A stretch of DNA of 64,000 nucleotides from Allobosea sp. Leaf344 (lineage in GTDB: Bacteria; Pseudomonadota; Alphaproteobacteria; Rhizobiales; Beijerinckiaceae). The position numbers and the translations under genes were made by a program. Below, piece after piece: positions 17,273-25,714 of this stretch (position 1 is its first letter; the number at the start of each line of letters is the position of its first letter). The notes beneath the pieces were generated by a model that searched no databases, was not told the origin of the DNA, and saw nothing but the letters and a program-made list of their open reading frames with translations. The stretch is taken from contig NZ_LMRT01000013.1 in assembly GCF_001426225.1 (NCBI RefSeq), positions 632,680 through 696,679 of the forward strand, written 5' to 3'.

Positions 17273-18595
17273 ATGACGGCTCTGGGCAGGCGCGATTGGG
17301 TGCCGCAGGCGAGCGAGGATTATGTGCTCGGCATCGCCGCCGAGACGGCCTCGCAATCGCTCGACGCGATCGAACAGCGGATCGCAGCGCTGGCGGTCGA
17401 GAATCGGCGCATCCACGAGGAGGAATGCGTCAATCTCAACCCGGCGACCAACGTCATGAACCCGCGGGCCGAACGGCTGCTGGCGGCGGGCATCGGCGCG
17501 CGGCCCTCGCTGGGCTATCCCGGCGACAAATACGAGATGGGGCTGGAGGCGATCGAGACGATCGAGATCATCGCCGCCGAACTCGCGGCCGAGGTCTTCG
17601 GCGCACGCTTCGCCGAGATCCGGGTGCCCTCCGGCGCCATCGCCAATCTCTATGCCTTCATGGTCGCGGCCAAGCCGGGCGACTGCATCATCGCGCCGCC
17701 GGGCGAGATCGGCGGGCATGTCACGCATCACGGCGCCGGCGCGGCCGGGCTCTACGGCATCGTCAGCCATCCGGCGCCGGTGGACCCGCTGCGCTACACC
17801 GTCGATATCGACCGTCTGCGCCAGGATGCGCTGCGCCTGAGGCCGAAGCTCATCTCGATCGGCGGCAGCCTCAACCTGTTCCCGCATCCGATCCGCGAGA
17901 TCCGCGCCATCGCCGACGAGATCGGGGCGCTGGTGCTGTTCGACGCCGCGCATATGTCGGGAATGATCGCCGGGCAGGCCTGGCAGCAGCCGCTCGCCGA
18001 AGGGGCTCATCTCATGACGATGAGCACCTATAAGAGCCTGGGAGGGCCGCCCTCCGGGCTGATCCTGACCGATGAGCCGGAGATCGCCCGCAAGCTCGAC
18101 GCGATCGCCTATCCCGGGCTCACCGCCAATTTCGATGCGGCGAAATCGGCCTCTCTCGCGATCTCGCTGCTCGACTGGAAGGCGCATGGCGAGGCCTATG
18201 CGCGGGAGATGGCCCTGACCGCCAAGGCGCTGGGCGAGGCGCTGGTCGCGCGCCAGGCGCCGGTCTTCGCCCGGGACCGGGGCATCACCACCTCGCATCA
18301 ATTCGCCATCGAGGCCGCGTCCTATGGCGGCGGCCAGGCCGCGGCGAAGAAGCTGCGCGCGGTGAACATTTTGAGCTGCGGCATCGGCCTGCCGCTCGCC
18401 GCCGTGCCGGAGGATGTCAACGGGCTGCGGCTGGGCACTCCGGAAATCGTCCGCTTCGGGATGAAGACGGAGCATATGCCGGAGCTCGCGGGCTACATCA
18501 TGGAGGGGCTGGAGGGCTCGCGGCCGGCGGCCATGGTGGCGAAGGACGTCACCGCCTTCCGCAGCCGCTTCCGCGAGCTGCATTTCATGCGCTGA
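17273..18595 (+). CDS. SHMT-like PLP-dependent enzyme (serine/alpha-methylserine hydroxymethyltransferase family)
   Basis: A 440-residue fold-type I PLP enzyme. Shared with SHMT are ENRRIHEEECVNLNPATNVM near the N-terminus, FDAAHMSG (Asp224 to the pyridine N, His227 stacking) and the Schiff-base segment STYKSLGGPPSG with Lys254. In canonical GlyA the segment reads T-T-H-K; here Tyr replaces that His. The protein is also more divergent overall than a housekeeping GlyA. It could act on alpha-methylserine or another beta-hydroxy amino acid. Regulated probably by the divergent LysR protein. Its 3' end overlaps the convergent serine hydrolase gene by 11 bp. Confidence 0.75.
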   Translation: MTALGRRDWVPQASEDYVLGIAAETASQSLDAIEQRIAALAVENRRIHEEECVNLNPATNVMNPRAERLLAAGIGARPSLGYPGDKYEMGLEAIETIEIIAAELAAEVFGARFAEIRVPSGAIANLYAFMVAAKPGDCIIAPPGEIGGHVTHHGAGAAGLYGIVSHPAPVDPLRYTVDIDRLRQDALRLRPKLISIGGSLNLFPHPIREIRAIADEIGALVLFDAAHMSGMIAGQAWQQPLAEGAHLMTMSTYKSLGGPPSGLILTDEPEIARKLDAIAYPGLTANFDAAKSASLAISLLDWKAHGEAYAREMALTAKALGEALVARQAPVFARDRGITTSHQFAIEAASYGGGQAAAKKLRAVNILSCGIGLPLAAVPEDVNGLRLGTPEIVRFGMKTEHMPELAGYIMEGLEGSRPAAMVAKDVTAFRSRFRELHFMR

Positions 18596-19982
18596 GCGGC
18601 TCTGCCGGCGGCGCGCAATAACGCGCTTCCATCTCCGCCTTCATCGCCGCTTCGGGAAGCACCAGCGTGCCGGCGAGCTGCACCGACTCGACGCTGCCAT
18701 CGGCGGCGCGGTTCAGCCTGACGGTTTCCCCCGGGCTGTGAAAGCCGGACGCCCTGTCGATGCGCCCCTCGTCGGGAGCGATCAGCGTGATTTCCGGCGC
18801 GTCGAGGAAGGGATCGAGCAAGGCGGGGTCGGCTATCAGCACCGTGTCGCCGACCGGCACCAGATCGCCGCAGCGCCACAGCGTCCACCAACGGCCGCGC
18901 CAATCGCCATGGGCCGGCGCGGGGGCGCCGCCTTCCTTGAAGCGCTTCAGGATCTGCACGATGCCGTCATGCCAGGGATGGGCGAGGCCATCGATGGCGT
19001 TGGTCAGCACCGAAAGCGTCAGATCCTGATCGGGGAAGACGCTGGTGCGTGTGATGAAGCCCTGGAAGCCGCCGGAATGGCCGAACCAGCGCCAATCGCC
19101 CTGGCCGCCGGAGATGGTGCCGAGCCCGTAGTGGCGGCCGAGCGCGCTCTCGCGATCCTCCCAATGGCGGCGGCTCATCTCGCGGCGCGAGAGCGGCGAG
19201 AGCAGGCTGCGCTCGGCCTTCGGCGAGAGCTGCGCGAAGAAGCGCGCCAGATCGGCCGCGGTGGCGACGAAGCCGGCCGCCGCATCCATGGCCTGGCCCG
19301 GATTATCGGCGGGGATGACGACGCGCCGGCCCAGCGGCAGCCGCCCGCTATGGCCCTTGGCGCGGGGGCGTCCGCCCCAGCCCTCGATCCCGGGCGTGGT
19401 CTCGGCCAGACCGGCTTCGGCGATCACCTCCCGCGCGATCCAGGCGGCATAGGGTGTCTCCATCACCGTCTCGATCACCAGCCCAAGCAAGGCGAAGCCG
19501 TGATTGGAATATTTGAAGCGCTGCGCGGCAGGGAAAGGCGGGGCGACGGCGAGATCGGCAAGAAGGCTCGCCTTGTCGAGATAGGGACGGCGATCGGTGA
19601 ACTGGCCGGCATCGGGCCCGTCGCGCGTCAGCCCGGCGCTGTTGGAGACGATCTGCCGCAATGTCGCGGCCGCGATGTCGGGGTGCAGCCCTTGCACGTA
19701 GCGGCCCACCGAGTCATCGAGCCGCAAATGCCCCTGTTCGGCGAGCTTCAGCAGGCCCGCGGCTGTGAAGCTCTTGGAGTGCGACGCGATGCGGAAGCCG
19801 TGGCGCGGTGTCAGCGCCTCGCCGCCGTCGAGATCGGCCGCGCCCCAGGCCTTCTCCAGCACCAGTCGGTCCCCCTGCATCACGGCGATGGCGAGGCCCG
19901 GCTGCTGCTGGTGGCGGAGCTGGAAGTCCAGCCAGGAGGAGACGTAATCCAGTGCGGGGCCGAGCCAGGGTGTCATCGCCAC
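18585..19982 (-). CDS. Serine hydrolase, class C beta-lactamase/esterase family
   Basis: A 465-residue protein of the Beta-lactamase (PF00144) fold. Catalytic motifs are S-H-S-K (Ser67, Lys70), Y-S-N (157-159) and H-S-G in FGHSGGFQGF. No convincing signal peptide is visible, so a cytoplasmic amidase, esterase or D-aminopeptidase role is more likely than antibiotic resistance. The C-terminal ~110 residues form an extra beta-rich domain. Convergent with the SHMT-like gene, which may place it in an amino-acid or N-acyl amino-acid pathway; this is inference from context only. Confidence 0.83.
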   Translation of the reverse strand: MAMTPWLGPALDYVSSWLDFQLRHQQQPGLAIAVMQGDRLVLEKAWGAADLDGGEALTPRHGFRIASHSKSFTAAGLLKLAEQGHLRLDDSVGRYVQGLHPDIAAATLRQIVSNSAGLTRDGPDAGQFTDRRPYLDKASLLADLAVAPPFPAAQRFKYSNHGFALLGLVIETVMETPYAAWIAREVIAEAGLAETTPGIEGWGGRPRAKGHSGRLPLGRRVVIPADNPGQAMDAAAGFVATAADLARFFAQLSPKAERSLLSPLSRREMSRRHWEDRESALGRHYGLGTISGGQGDWRWFGHSGGFQGFITRTSVFPDQDLTLSVLTNAIDGLAHPWHDGIVQILKRFKEGGAPAPAHGDWRGRWWTLWRCGDLVPVGDTVLIADPALLDPFLDAPEITLIAPDEGRIDRASGFHSPGETVRLNRAADGSVESVQLAGTLVLPEAAMKAEMEARYCAPPAEPLSA

Positions 19983-20159
19983 TATCCGATCGGGTCAGGG
20001 GCGGGCACTATGCCAGCTCTCGCGGCATGCGGAAGCCGCAGCCGCGGCGCCCGCCCATGCATCGGCCTCGCCGGGCGGGGCGGCCGGCGGGCGACCGCTT
20101 TCGCTTGCCCTGACAGGCGCGCCATGGCATCCGTCCGGCCATTCGAAAGGACCAGTCAC

Positions 20160-20372
20160 GTGGACAAGACAGAACTCGCCAAGCTCGAAGCCTATCTCCG
20201 CCGCACCTTCGCCAACCACGCCATCAGCGTGCGGGCGCGGATGAAGAAGACCGATTCGGCCGAGGTCTATCTGGGCGAGGAGTTCATCGGCATCATCCAT
20301 GTCGACGACGAGGATGGCGATCGCTCGTTCAACTTCACCATGGCGATCCTGGACGTCGATCTCGAGGACTGA
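20160..20372 (+). CDS. DUF3126 family protein
   Basis: A 70-residue acidic protein. LAKLEAYLRRTFAN, DSAEVYLGEEFIGII and DDEDGDRSFNFTMAIL match the alphaproteobacterial DUF3126 family, whose function is unknown. The GTG at 20160 is preferred: it follows GAAAGGACC with good spacing, and homologues begin with the equivalent MDK segment. An in-frame ATG at 20124 would add 12 residues. Confidence 0.85.
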   Translation: MDKTELAKLEAYLRRTFANHAISVRARMKKTDSAEVYLGEEFIGIIHVDDEDGDRSFNFTMAILDVDLED

Positions 20373-20395
20373 ATCCTGGCCCGTCCCGTGGCGCC

Positions 20396-21130
20396 CTAGC
20401 GGATCATGCCGTCGATGGTGCGGCGGACGCCGCCGAGCATCAGCTCCCAATCGGCGATGATCGCCCGGGGGAAGCGGATGTTCACATCCATGCCGCGATG
20501 GCGGAAGGTGACGCGGCAGAGCTCGTCCAGCGGCCGGCTGGCCGTGCTGTCGAGCGGGCAGCGTGCGGCGAAGCCACGCCCGTCGGGCACCGAGACATAG
20601 AGCTCGTCGCCCTCGAAGGGCGAACCCTTGCGGAAGCCGCGGACCACCAGCCCGCCCGGATTGGACCAGACGGTCGTGGTGAGGAAGCGTGCATAGACGG
20701 CGAGCTGCGTCGCCGGCTCGTTGATCTTGTCGGGCGGGCTCAGCGTCACCAGCAGCGCGCGCCGGCTCTGATGCTGGGCCGCGCCGAGGCTCGGCCAGTC
20801 GAGCCGGAGGCGGACCATGCCGACGAGGCGGGCGCGGTCCTCGCCATCGGCCCCGGACAGATGACGCGGCACCATCAAAGCGACATCGCCGATCCGCGCG
20901 GCCTGCACCCGCGTCGGATCCAGCGGCTCCGGCCGGTTCGCATAGAGCGCGATGGCGGTGCCGAGCAGCCCGGCCAGAAGGATCCCCAGGCCGGTCAGCA
21001 GGAAGGCACCATCGGCCCGCGGCAGGGGCGGCGGAGGCTGCCGCAGACGCTCCCGCGCCATCGTCGCCACGGCGGCGGCATGATGATGGGGCGCCGGATG
21101 ATGACCGGGATGGGGCAGGGAAGCGCTCAA
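20396..21130 (-). CDS. Membrane-anchored hypothetical protein
   Basis: About 244 residues: a His/Pro-rich cytoplasmic N-terminus, one transmembrane segment (FLLTGLGILLAGLLGTAIALYA) and a ~170-residue probably periplasmic domain. The domain contains RRALLVTLSPPDKINEPATQL and ends in a beta-rich region. I do not recognise the family. The start is most likely the TTG at 21128-21130, preceded by GAAGG at 8-10 nt; ATG 21061 would remove the His-rich stretch. Divergent from the BLUF gene across ~180 bp that hold a CtrA-like box. Confidence 0.6.
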   Translation of the reverse strand: MSASLPHPGHHPAPHHHAAAVATMARERLRQPPPPLPRADGAFLLTGLGILLAGLLGTAIALYANRPEPLDPTRVQAARIGDVALMVPRHLSGADGEDRARLVGMVRLRLDWPSLGAAQHQSRRALLVTLSPPDKINEPATQLAVYARFLTTTVWSNPGGLVVRGFRKGSPFEGDELYVSVPDGRGFAARCPLDSTASRPLDELCRVTFRHRGMDVNIRFPRAIIADWELMLGGVRRTIDGMIR

Positions 21131-21311
21131 CGGGGCGGGACCTTCGATGGACTGCCGCCACTGAAGCAGAACGCGATTAACGCCCCGTAAACCATAAGGC
21201 CGCAGCAAGACAGGGCTCCGCGAAGCAGGCCCCGCCGCTATCGATATGCGCCGCGGGTGCAGAACCTCGGGGCGGGTCGCGGGTTTGCAGATGGCCACCC
21301 CAGGAGAGCCC

Positions 21312-21749
21312 ATGCCCAGCCCAATCTTCCAGATCGTCTATCGCTCGACCTTTCGCGCCGCCCGGGTCGGCAGCCCGCTCCAGGCCTTGCGCGACATCGT
21401 CACCGTCTCGAGCCGCAACAATGCCAGGGACGGCATCACCGGCTATCTGATCTTCGACGGCGACACCTTTCTCCAGATCCTCGAAGGCGAGCAGGCGGCG
21501 GTGGAGACGACCTATGCCCGGATCGCCGCCGATGCCCGCCATCGCGATCCGACGCTGCTGCATTCCGGCACCGCCGCCCAGCGCAGCTTCGGCAATTGGG
21601 CGATGAACGGCTATCTGCGCAGCGAAGCCGATGCGGCGATCTTCGCCAGGCATGGCGTGCCAGGCACGATCCCGCCGGAGCTCTCAGGTGCCACCGTGAT
21701 GGCGCTGGCGCAGGAGCTGGCGGCCGGGCAGCGCCGCTCCGCGCCCTGA
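21312..21749 (+). CDS. BLUF-domain blue-light photoreceptor
   Basis: A 145-residue short BLUF protein with no separate output domain. The flavin-binding residues needed for photochemistry are present: Tyr10 (IVYRS), the Asn pair 36-37 (SRNNARDGITG), Gln55 (FLQILEG), and Trp96/Met98 (FGNWAM). FAD-binding BLUF proteins change hydrogen bonding around the flavin on blue-light absorption and pass the signal through the C-terminal helices to a partner. The ATG at 21312 (MPSPIF) follows AGGAGAGCCC. The partner is unknown; the immediate downstream gene is a small membrane protein. Confidence 0.9.
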   Translation: MPSPIFQIVYRSTFRAARVGSPLQALRDIVTVSSRNNARDGITGYLIFDGDTFLQILEGEQAAVETTYARIAADARHRDPTLLHSGTAAQRSFGNWAMNGYLRSEADAAIFARHGVPGTIPPELSGATVMALAQELAAGQRRSAP

Positions 21750-21889
21750 CCCGCTCGGAAACGATCGGAAGGCGGCGGAGGCCGGGCTGGGGGGCCTCCA
21801 TTCGCCGGCGTTAACCACGGCGCCAGCGGCGCCTTCACACTTCGTAAACCATGCGGCAATGTGGCGGCGTTGCGTATGGAGTGACGGGC

Positions 21890-22219
21890 GTGTGGATCGA
21901 CCCTGGAGCGGTGGAGGCGTTGCAGGCGCTGGTCATCGGCTTTGCCTTTGCCGGCATGCTGGCGAGCGCCTATGAGCTGTTCACGACGAGACGGGCCGAT
22001 TTCAAGCTGCTCGAAGCGGGCGGATTGACCGCGGTCGCCAGCGTGCCGGTGGTGGTGTTCAGCGCCCCCTTCCTGATCCTGCGCAATACGGTGCGCGGCC
22101 GGATGATCGAGGGGCGGCCCTTTCATTTCGTGATTCTGGCCAGCCTGATCGCCGCCTTGTGGAGCATGGCGAGCGGGCGGGTGGTGCTCGATCTGCTGCA
22201 TATGCTGGTCGCGGCTTGA
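21890..22219 (+). CDS. Small integral membrane protein of unknown function
   Basis: About 109 residues with three to four hydrophobic segments, among them LQALVIGFAFAGMLASAYELF, SVPVVVFSAPFLILRN and FVILASLIAALWSMASG. The GTG at 21890 has GGAG at suitable spacing; the ATG at 21851 would add 13 residues lacking coding character. Resembles short Hyphomicrobiales membrane proteins with no assigned role. It follows the BLUF gene by 140 bp. Confidence 0.6.
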   Translation: MWIDPGAVEALQALVIGFAFAGMLASAYELFTTRRADFKLLEAGGLTAVASVPVVVFSAPFLILRNTVRGRMIEGRPFHFVILASLIAALWSMASGRVVLDLLHMLVAA

Positions 22220-22273
22220 CGAAGGCGCCAGCGGGACCGCACTCCTGAACCCGTCTCAACAAGGATGCGGACC

Positions 22274-22810
22274 ATGCCTCTCTATTCCCTGGACGGCACA
22301 GAACCCGAAACACCCGGCGAAGGCGCCTGGTGGCTCGCGCCGGATGCCCATGTCATCGGCCGCGTCCGCCTCGCCCGCGATGTCGGCATCTGGTTCGGCG
22401 CGGTGCTGCGCGGCGACAATGAATGGATCGAGATCGGCGAGGGCTCGAACCTGCAGGAAGGCTGCGTGCTGCACACGGATATGGGCTTTCCGCTGAAGGT
22501 CGGGGCGGGCTGCACCATCGGCCACCGCGCCATCCTGCATGGCTGCATCATCGGCGAGAACAGCCTGGTCGGCATGGGCGCGACGATCCTCAACGGTGCC
22601 CGGATCGGCCGCAACTGCCTGGTCGGCGCGAATGCGCTGGTCACCGAGGGCAGGGAATATCCCGATAATTCGCTGATCGTCGGCGCACCGGCCAAGGCGA
22701 TCCGGACTTTGGGCGACGAGGCGGTGGCGGGGATCGCGGCGTCGGCAGCCGCCTATGTCGCGCGCTGGAAACAGTTCTCGGCCGGGATGAAGCGGATCGA
22801 CCGCGTCTGA
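22274..22810 (+). CDS. Gamma-class carbonic anhydrase family protein
   Basis: A 178-residue left-handed beta-helix trimer-type protein. Hexapeptide repeats cover most of the chain. The three metal-ligand histidines are His67 (VLHTD), His84 and His89 (IGHRAILHG). Members (CaiE/YrdA/Cam-like) bind Zn or Fe, and only some have proven CO2 hydratase activity. The ATG at 22274 was preferred because AAGG sits at proper distance; ATG 22265 is too close to it. Followed by a GC-rich hairpin. Confidence 0.88.
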   Translation: MPLYSLDGTEPETPGEGAWWLAPDAHVIGRVRLARDVGIWFGAVLRGDNEWIEIGEGSNLQEGCVLHTDMGFPLKVGAGCTIGHRAILHGCIIGENSLVGMGATILNGARIGRNCLVGANALVTEGREYPDNSLIVGAPAKAIRTLGDEAVAGIAASAAAYVARWKQFSAGMKRIDRV

Positions 22811-22819
22811 CAAAGAGGC

Positions 22820-22847
22820 GGGCCGGCCCCTGGGGAGGAGCCGGCCC
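22820..22847 (+). terminator. GC-rich hairpin after the carbonic anhydrase gene
   Basis: An 8-bp perfect stem GGGCCGGC / GCCGGCCC with a 12-nt loop, starting 10 bp after the stop codon. No U-tract follows, so intrinsic termination is possible but weak. Confidence 0.45.
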
Positions 22848-22994
22848 TGTGGCGAAACCCGGCCTGGGGACGGGTGGGTGGGGACGTGACCGAGCCTCGC
22901 CTTGCGTTCGAAGTAGCGCCGACCCTCTGCGCGGGCGGCGCTGCCTCCATCATCGTCCCTGCTGCATATCCCGCAGGGTGTTTCGGCCCGAGCC

Positions 22995-23621
22995 TCAGCG
23001 AACCGAGGCGACGGTGGGGGTCTGGGCGCCGCCGAGCGAGGTCCAGCCGGTCCGGAATTCGGATTCGCGCTTCACGAAGAGGTAGCCGGTCTGGCCCCAG
23101 GGCAGCACCGCGTTGCGCTTGTTGTCGAGGATGAAGTCGCCGCGATCGGTGCGGATCATCAGCACGGCATGGCCGGCATTCTCCTCGTCGATCACCACGG
23201 TCATCCGCATGGCACGGCGCGGGATGCCGAGCTCGGCCAGGCGCTTGCGCTTGAGCAGCGCGTAATCCTCGCAATCGCCCTTGCCGTCATTGGGCAGGTC
23301 CCAATGATCGACGACGCCCCAATGCTCCTGATCGGTCTCGGCCTCGATCTCGCGGTTGATCCTGGTGTTGAGCGTCAGGATCGTCTTCCAGAGTTTCGGC
23401 GTCATCTCGACGCGCTCGGGCTCGGCCGTGTCGACCCGGCACTCGGCCGGGCTACGCTTGCAGAGATCGCTCCAGGCATAGGGTGCGCGCGCCTCGCCCG
23501 AGGCGGCGATCGGCAGACTGGCCACCGGGAAGGCGGCCTGCTGGGCCCGGGCGCTCTCGGCGCCGGCCACGGCCATCAGCGCGATCAGTGCGGCGCCGGC
23601 GATATTGATCTTGGTCGACAT
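22995..23621 (-). CDS. Bacterial transglutaminase-like cysteine proteinase (BTLCP family)
   Basis: A 208-residue exported protein with a signal peptide (IAGAALIALMAVAGA, cleavage near SARAQQ). The catalytic triad is visible: Cys117 in GKGDCEDYA, His151 in NAGHAVLMI and Asp166 in FILDN. LapG, the best known relative, cleaves the LapA adhesin under c-di-GMP control. The family has many alphaproteobacterial members whose substrates are unknown, and no LapD or LapA is seen here. A low-GC promoter region precedes it. Confidence 0.85.
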   Translation of the reverse strand: MSTKINIAGAALIALMAVAGAESARAQQAAFPVASLPIAASGEARAPYAWSDLCKRSPAECRVDTAEPERVEMTPKLWKTILTLNTRINREIEAETDQEHWGVVDHWDLPNDGKGDCEDYALLKRKRLAELGIPRRAMRMTVVIDEENAGHAVLMIRTDRGDFILDNKRNAVLPWGQTGYLFVKRESEFRTGWTSLGGAQTPTVASVR

Positions 23622-23997
23622 GTGGTCCCCTTTCTTGTCCCTGGGGCCACCATGCGCATCGGCAATGGACGTCTTTTGAAATGAATACGAGCAATTGTAT
23701 GTAATCGAACCGATCGAACAAAGAAGAGCAGTCAGTATAAATCGCCGTCAAAGATCGGCTTAATAAAACCGCGCTTTGCCGCAACCAATTCTTAACTGTA
23801 GCGGGCGGGGCGAGGGCTTTTCAGGCGGTGCCGCGCACGCGCGTAACGGCGCCGAGCCGAGGCCGGCAAAGCCTGAAGCGGACCAATCAGCGGGCTTGGG
23901 TCGCGGTCGCGGCGGGTTCGGCCGCGGCGGGCGAGGCCGGCTTCGGCGATCGTCGGAGCTGGAAGGCGCGGCCGGATCCGGCCGCGAGGCGGGCCGC
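23622..23997. other. 376-bp intergenic region with a low-GC patch
   Basis: No gene seen. Bases ~23676-23800 are clearly richer in A+T than the rest of the window and probably hold the promoter of the minus-strand BTLCP gene. The remainder (23810-23997) is GC-rich, with no persuasive start codon or conserved reading frame. Confidence 0.45.
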
Positions 23998-24612
23998 TCA
24001 GAGCTCGAGATTCTCGTCGAGCAGATCGGCCGAGAGCGGGAAGCGGAACTCGGCCGCATAGCCGCCGTCGAAGCGGCGCACGACCTTGGCCAGCGTCGCA
24101 CCGATCCTCACGGGCGTGTTCATCGGCAGGTCGAGTTCGCAGGAGAAGGCCGCGCCCGAGAGCGAGATGTCGATGACGCGCACGACATGCTGCGCGCCGT
24201 CGTCGAGGGTGATGATCGACCGCGGATTGCGCGGGACGACGCGCTCATGGCGGCGATCCTCGGGCAGGCCGAGTTCCTCGCGATTGGCGAGCCAGGTCAG
24301 CTGGGCGGTGAATTTCTCGCGCTTGCGGCTGGTCGCGGTGATCGTCATCGCGAAGCCTTCCATCGTCGTGCGCACCGCGATGCCCTCGATGCGGCCGAGA
24401 TGCTCGAGATAGACGATGATCCGCTCGCCGGGAGCCGGCTTGACGGGGGCGGCGAGATGCACGCCGCCGGGGGAGATATCGATGGACTGGCAGGGATATT
24501 CCATGCGGTTGGGCAGCATGTAGCGCCCGAGCAGCACCACCTTCATACGGTGGTGCCTCCGGCGCTCTGCAGCGCGTGTCACCGTGCGTGGAGGTTGCAA
24601 TGCGCTCAACAT
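23998..24612 (-). CDS. Tandem PilZ-domain protein (candidate c-di-GMP receptor)
   Basis: A 204-residue protein with two PilZ modules. The first has R18-x3-R22 (RRHHR) and D45-x-S47-x-x-G50 (DISPGG). The second has R120-x3-R124 (RRHER) and D148-x-S150-x-x-G153 (DISLSG). Both halves of the c-di-GMP-binding signature are therefore intact twice, so the protein could bind two dinucleotide dimers or act as a pseudo-dimer. No output domain or membrane segment. The next gene in the same direction encodes a PAS-like protein. A CtrA-like box lies ~40 bp upstream. Confidence 0.88.
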   Translation of the reverse strand: MLSALQPPRTVTRAAERRRHHRMKVVLLGRYMLPNRMEYPCQSIDISPGGVHLAAPVKPAPGERIIVYLEHLGRIEGIAVRTTMEGFAMTITATSRKREKFTAQLTWLANREELGLPEDRRHERVVPRNPRSIITLDDGAQHVVRVIDISLSGAAFSCELDLPMNTPVRIGATLAKVVRRFDGGYAAEFRFPLSADLLDENLEL

Positions 24613-24737
24613 GATTCCGCCTGTTCCCTCGGAAAGACTAGGGCGCGGGCGGTTAATGTGCGGTTAGCGGGAGGTGGGCGCGGTTGTGCTCTGCCCGATT
24701 TTCGCGCGGGGCGAGGGCCGGCCGCCGCGGCTCCCGA

Positions 24738-25310
24738 TCAGGCGCGCCCGCCGGGCAGGACCAGGAAGCGCGGCGCCGTGCGGCCGACGGGAGGCAGGCG
24801 CTGGACGGGCTCCGAGGGCCAGAGCATCCGCAGCGAGATCATCCGCATCGTCTCGATCTGGTCGAGGCCGAGCCATTCCGGCACACCGGTCGGCGAAAGC
24901 GCTCCGAGAATGCGCTCATGGGTGCGGCCGCGATAGCGGAGCGGCAGCAGGAGCAGCTCAAGATAGACCGGGTGGCCCGTGACTGTCTCGCCCGACAGCC
25001 CGGCGACGGCACCGGCCGTGTCGTCCATCACCGTCTGGACGAGGCGGCGCATCTCGCCCTGCGCCTCGACCTCGCCCCATAGCGCGGCGAAGGCGCGGCC
25101 GCGCAGCTCGCCGCCCATCATGGCGCAGAGCCGGGTGCCGGCGAGACGGAAGACCGGCCCGATCGGCTCGTTCTCGAGGACGAAGGTGTCGGCGAGGGCA
25201 TGGCGAAGTGCACCGGGCTCGATCTCGCCGCGCTCCGGCGCAGCCCGGTCGCCCCGCAGGTCATTCCAGTACTCATAGACCAGTCGGGTACTGCTATTCT
25301 TCATCACCAT
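24738..25310 (-). CDS. PAS-like domain protein (PAS_5 family)
   Basis: About 190 residues (MVMKNSSTRL start; ATG 25304 also possible). LVYEYWNDLRGDRAAPERGEI, then VLENEPIGPVFRLAGTRLCA and LLLPLRYRGRTHERILGAL match the alphaproteobacterial PAS_5 family (formerly a DUF), frequently found beside PilZ genes. No kinase or cyclase domain is attached, so any signalling role needs a partner. It is upstream of and co-oriented with the double-PilZ gene, with a 125-bp gap. Confidence 0.8.
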   Translation of the reverse strand: MVMKNSSTRLVYEYWNDLRGDRAAPERGEIEPGALRHALADTFVLENEPIGPVFRLAGTRLCAMMGGELRGRAFAALWGEVEAQGEMRRLVQTVMDDTAGAVAGLSGETVTGHPVYLELLLLPLRYRGRTHERILGALSPTGVPEWLGLDQIETMRMISLRMLWPSEPVQRLPPVGRTAPRFLVLPGGRA

Positions 25311-25714
25311 GTCCCAATGCTGCCCTGCCGCCTGCCGAAACTGGTTGAATTGTCCCGGAACCAGACAAAACACGCAGAAAACGGGACGCGACAGCCTTAT
25401 GAGACGGTCAGGACGCAGCAGCCATGCCGTTGTGCCACGAAGGCACCGCCGGGGAAGGGTGAAGGATCAGTTAAGGTTAACGAGACCTTTCATTTGTGGA
25501 TAACCGCCTAAAATGTAAGTCAAATCCGACGCAACTCGGCCTGGGGGCGGGGCTCGCTGAGCTTCGTGTGGGGCGAAGCACGGCGGGGGGCCGGGCCTGG
25601 CCCGGCTCCTGCCCGGCGCCGGGGCGATGTCCAACCATACCATGTCGTTCGCACCATCTCCGCGGTGCGATCTCGCGCTTGCCTTCGGGCTCCGGCAGCG
25701 TCAAGGGTCGGGGC
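25311..25714. other. 404-bp divergent intergenic region
   Basis: Lies between the PAS_5 gene (minus) and the rhomboid gene (plus). No gene supported. A less GC-rich section (~25440-25520) contains GTTAAGGTTAAC and probably the promoters for both sides, but I cannot place -35/-10 boxes reliably. The part near the rhomboid start is again GC-rich. Confidence 0.4.

Noticed and set aside
18585..19982. Antibiotic-resistance beta-lactamase
   Set aside because: The SxxK/YxN motifs fit the broad class C fold, but there is no signal peptide and there is an extra C-terminal domain, more typical of esterases and peptidases.
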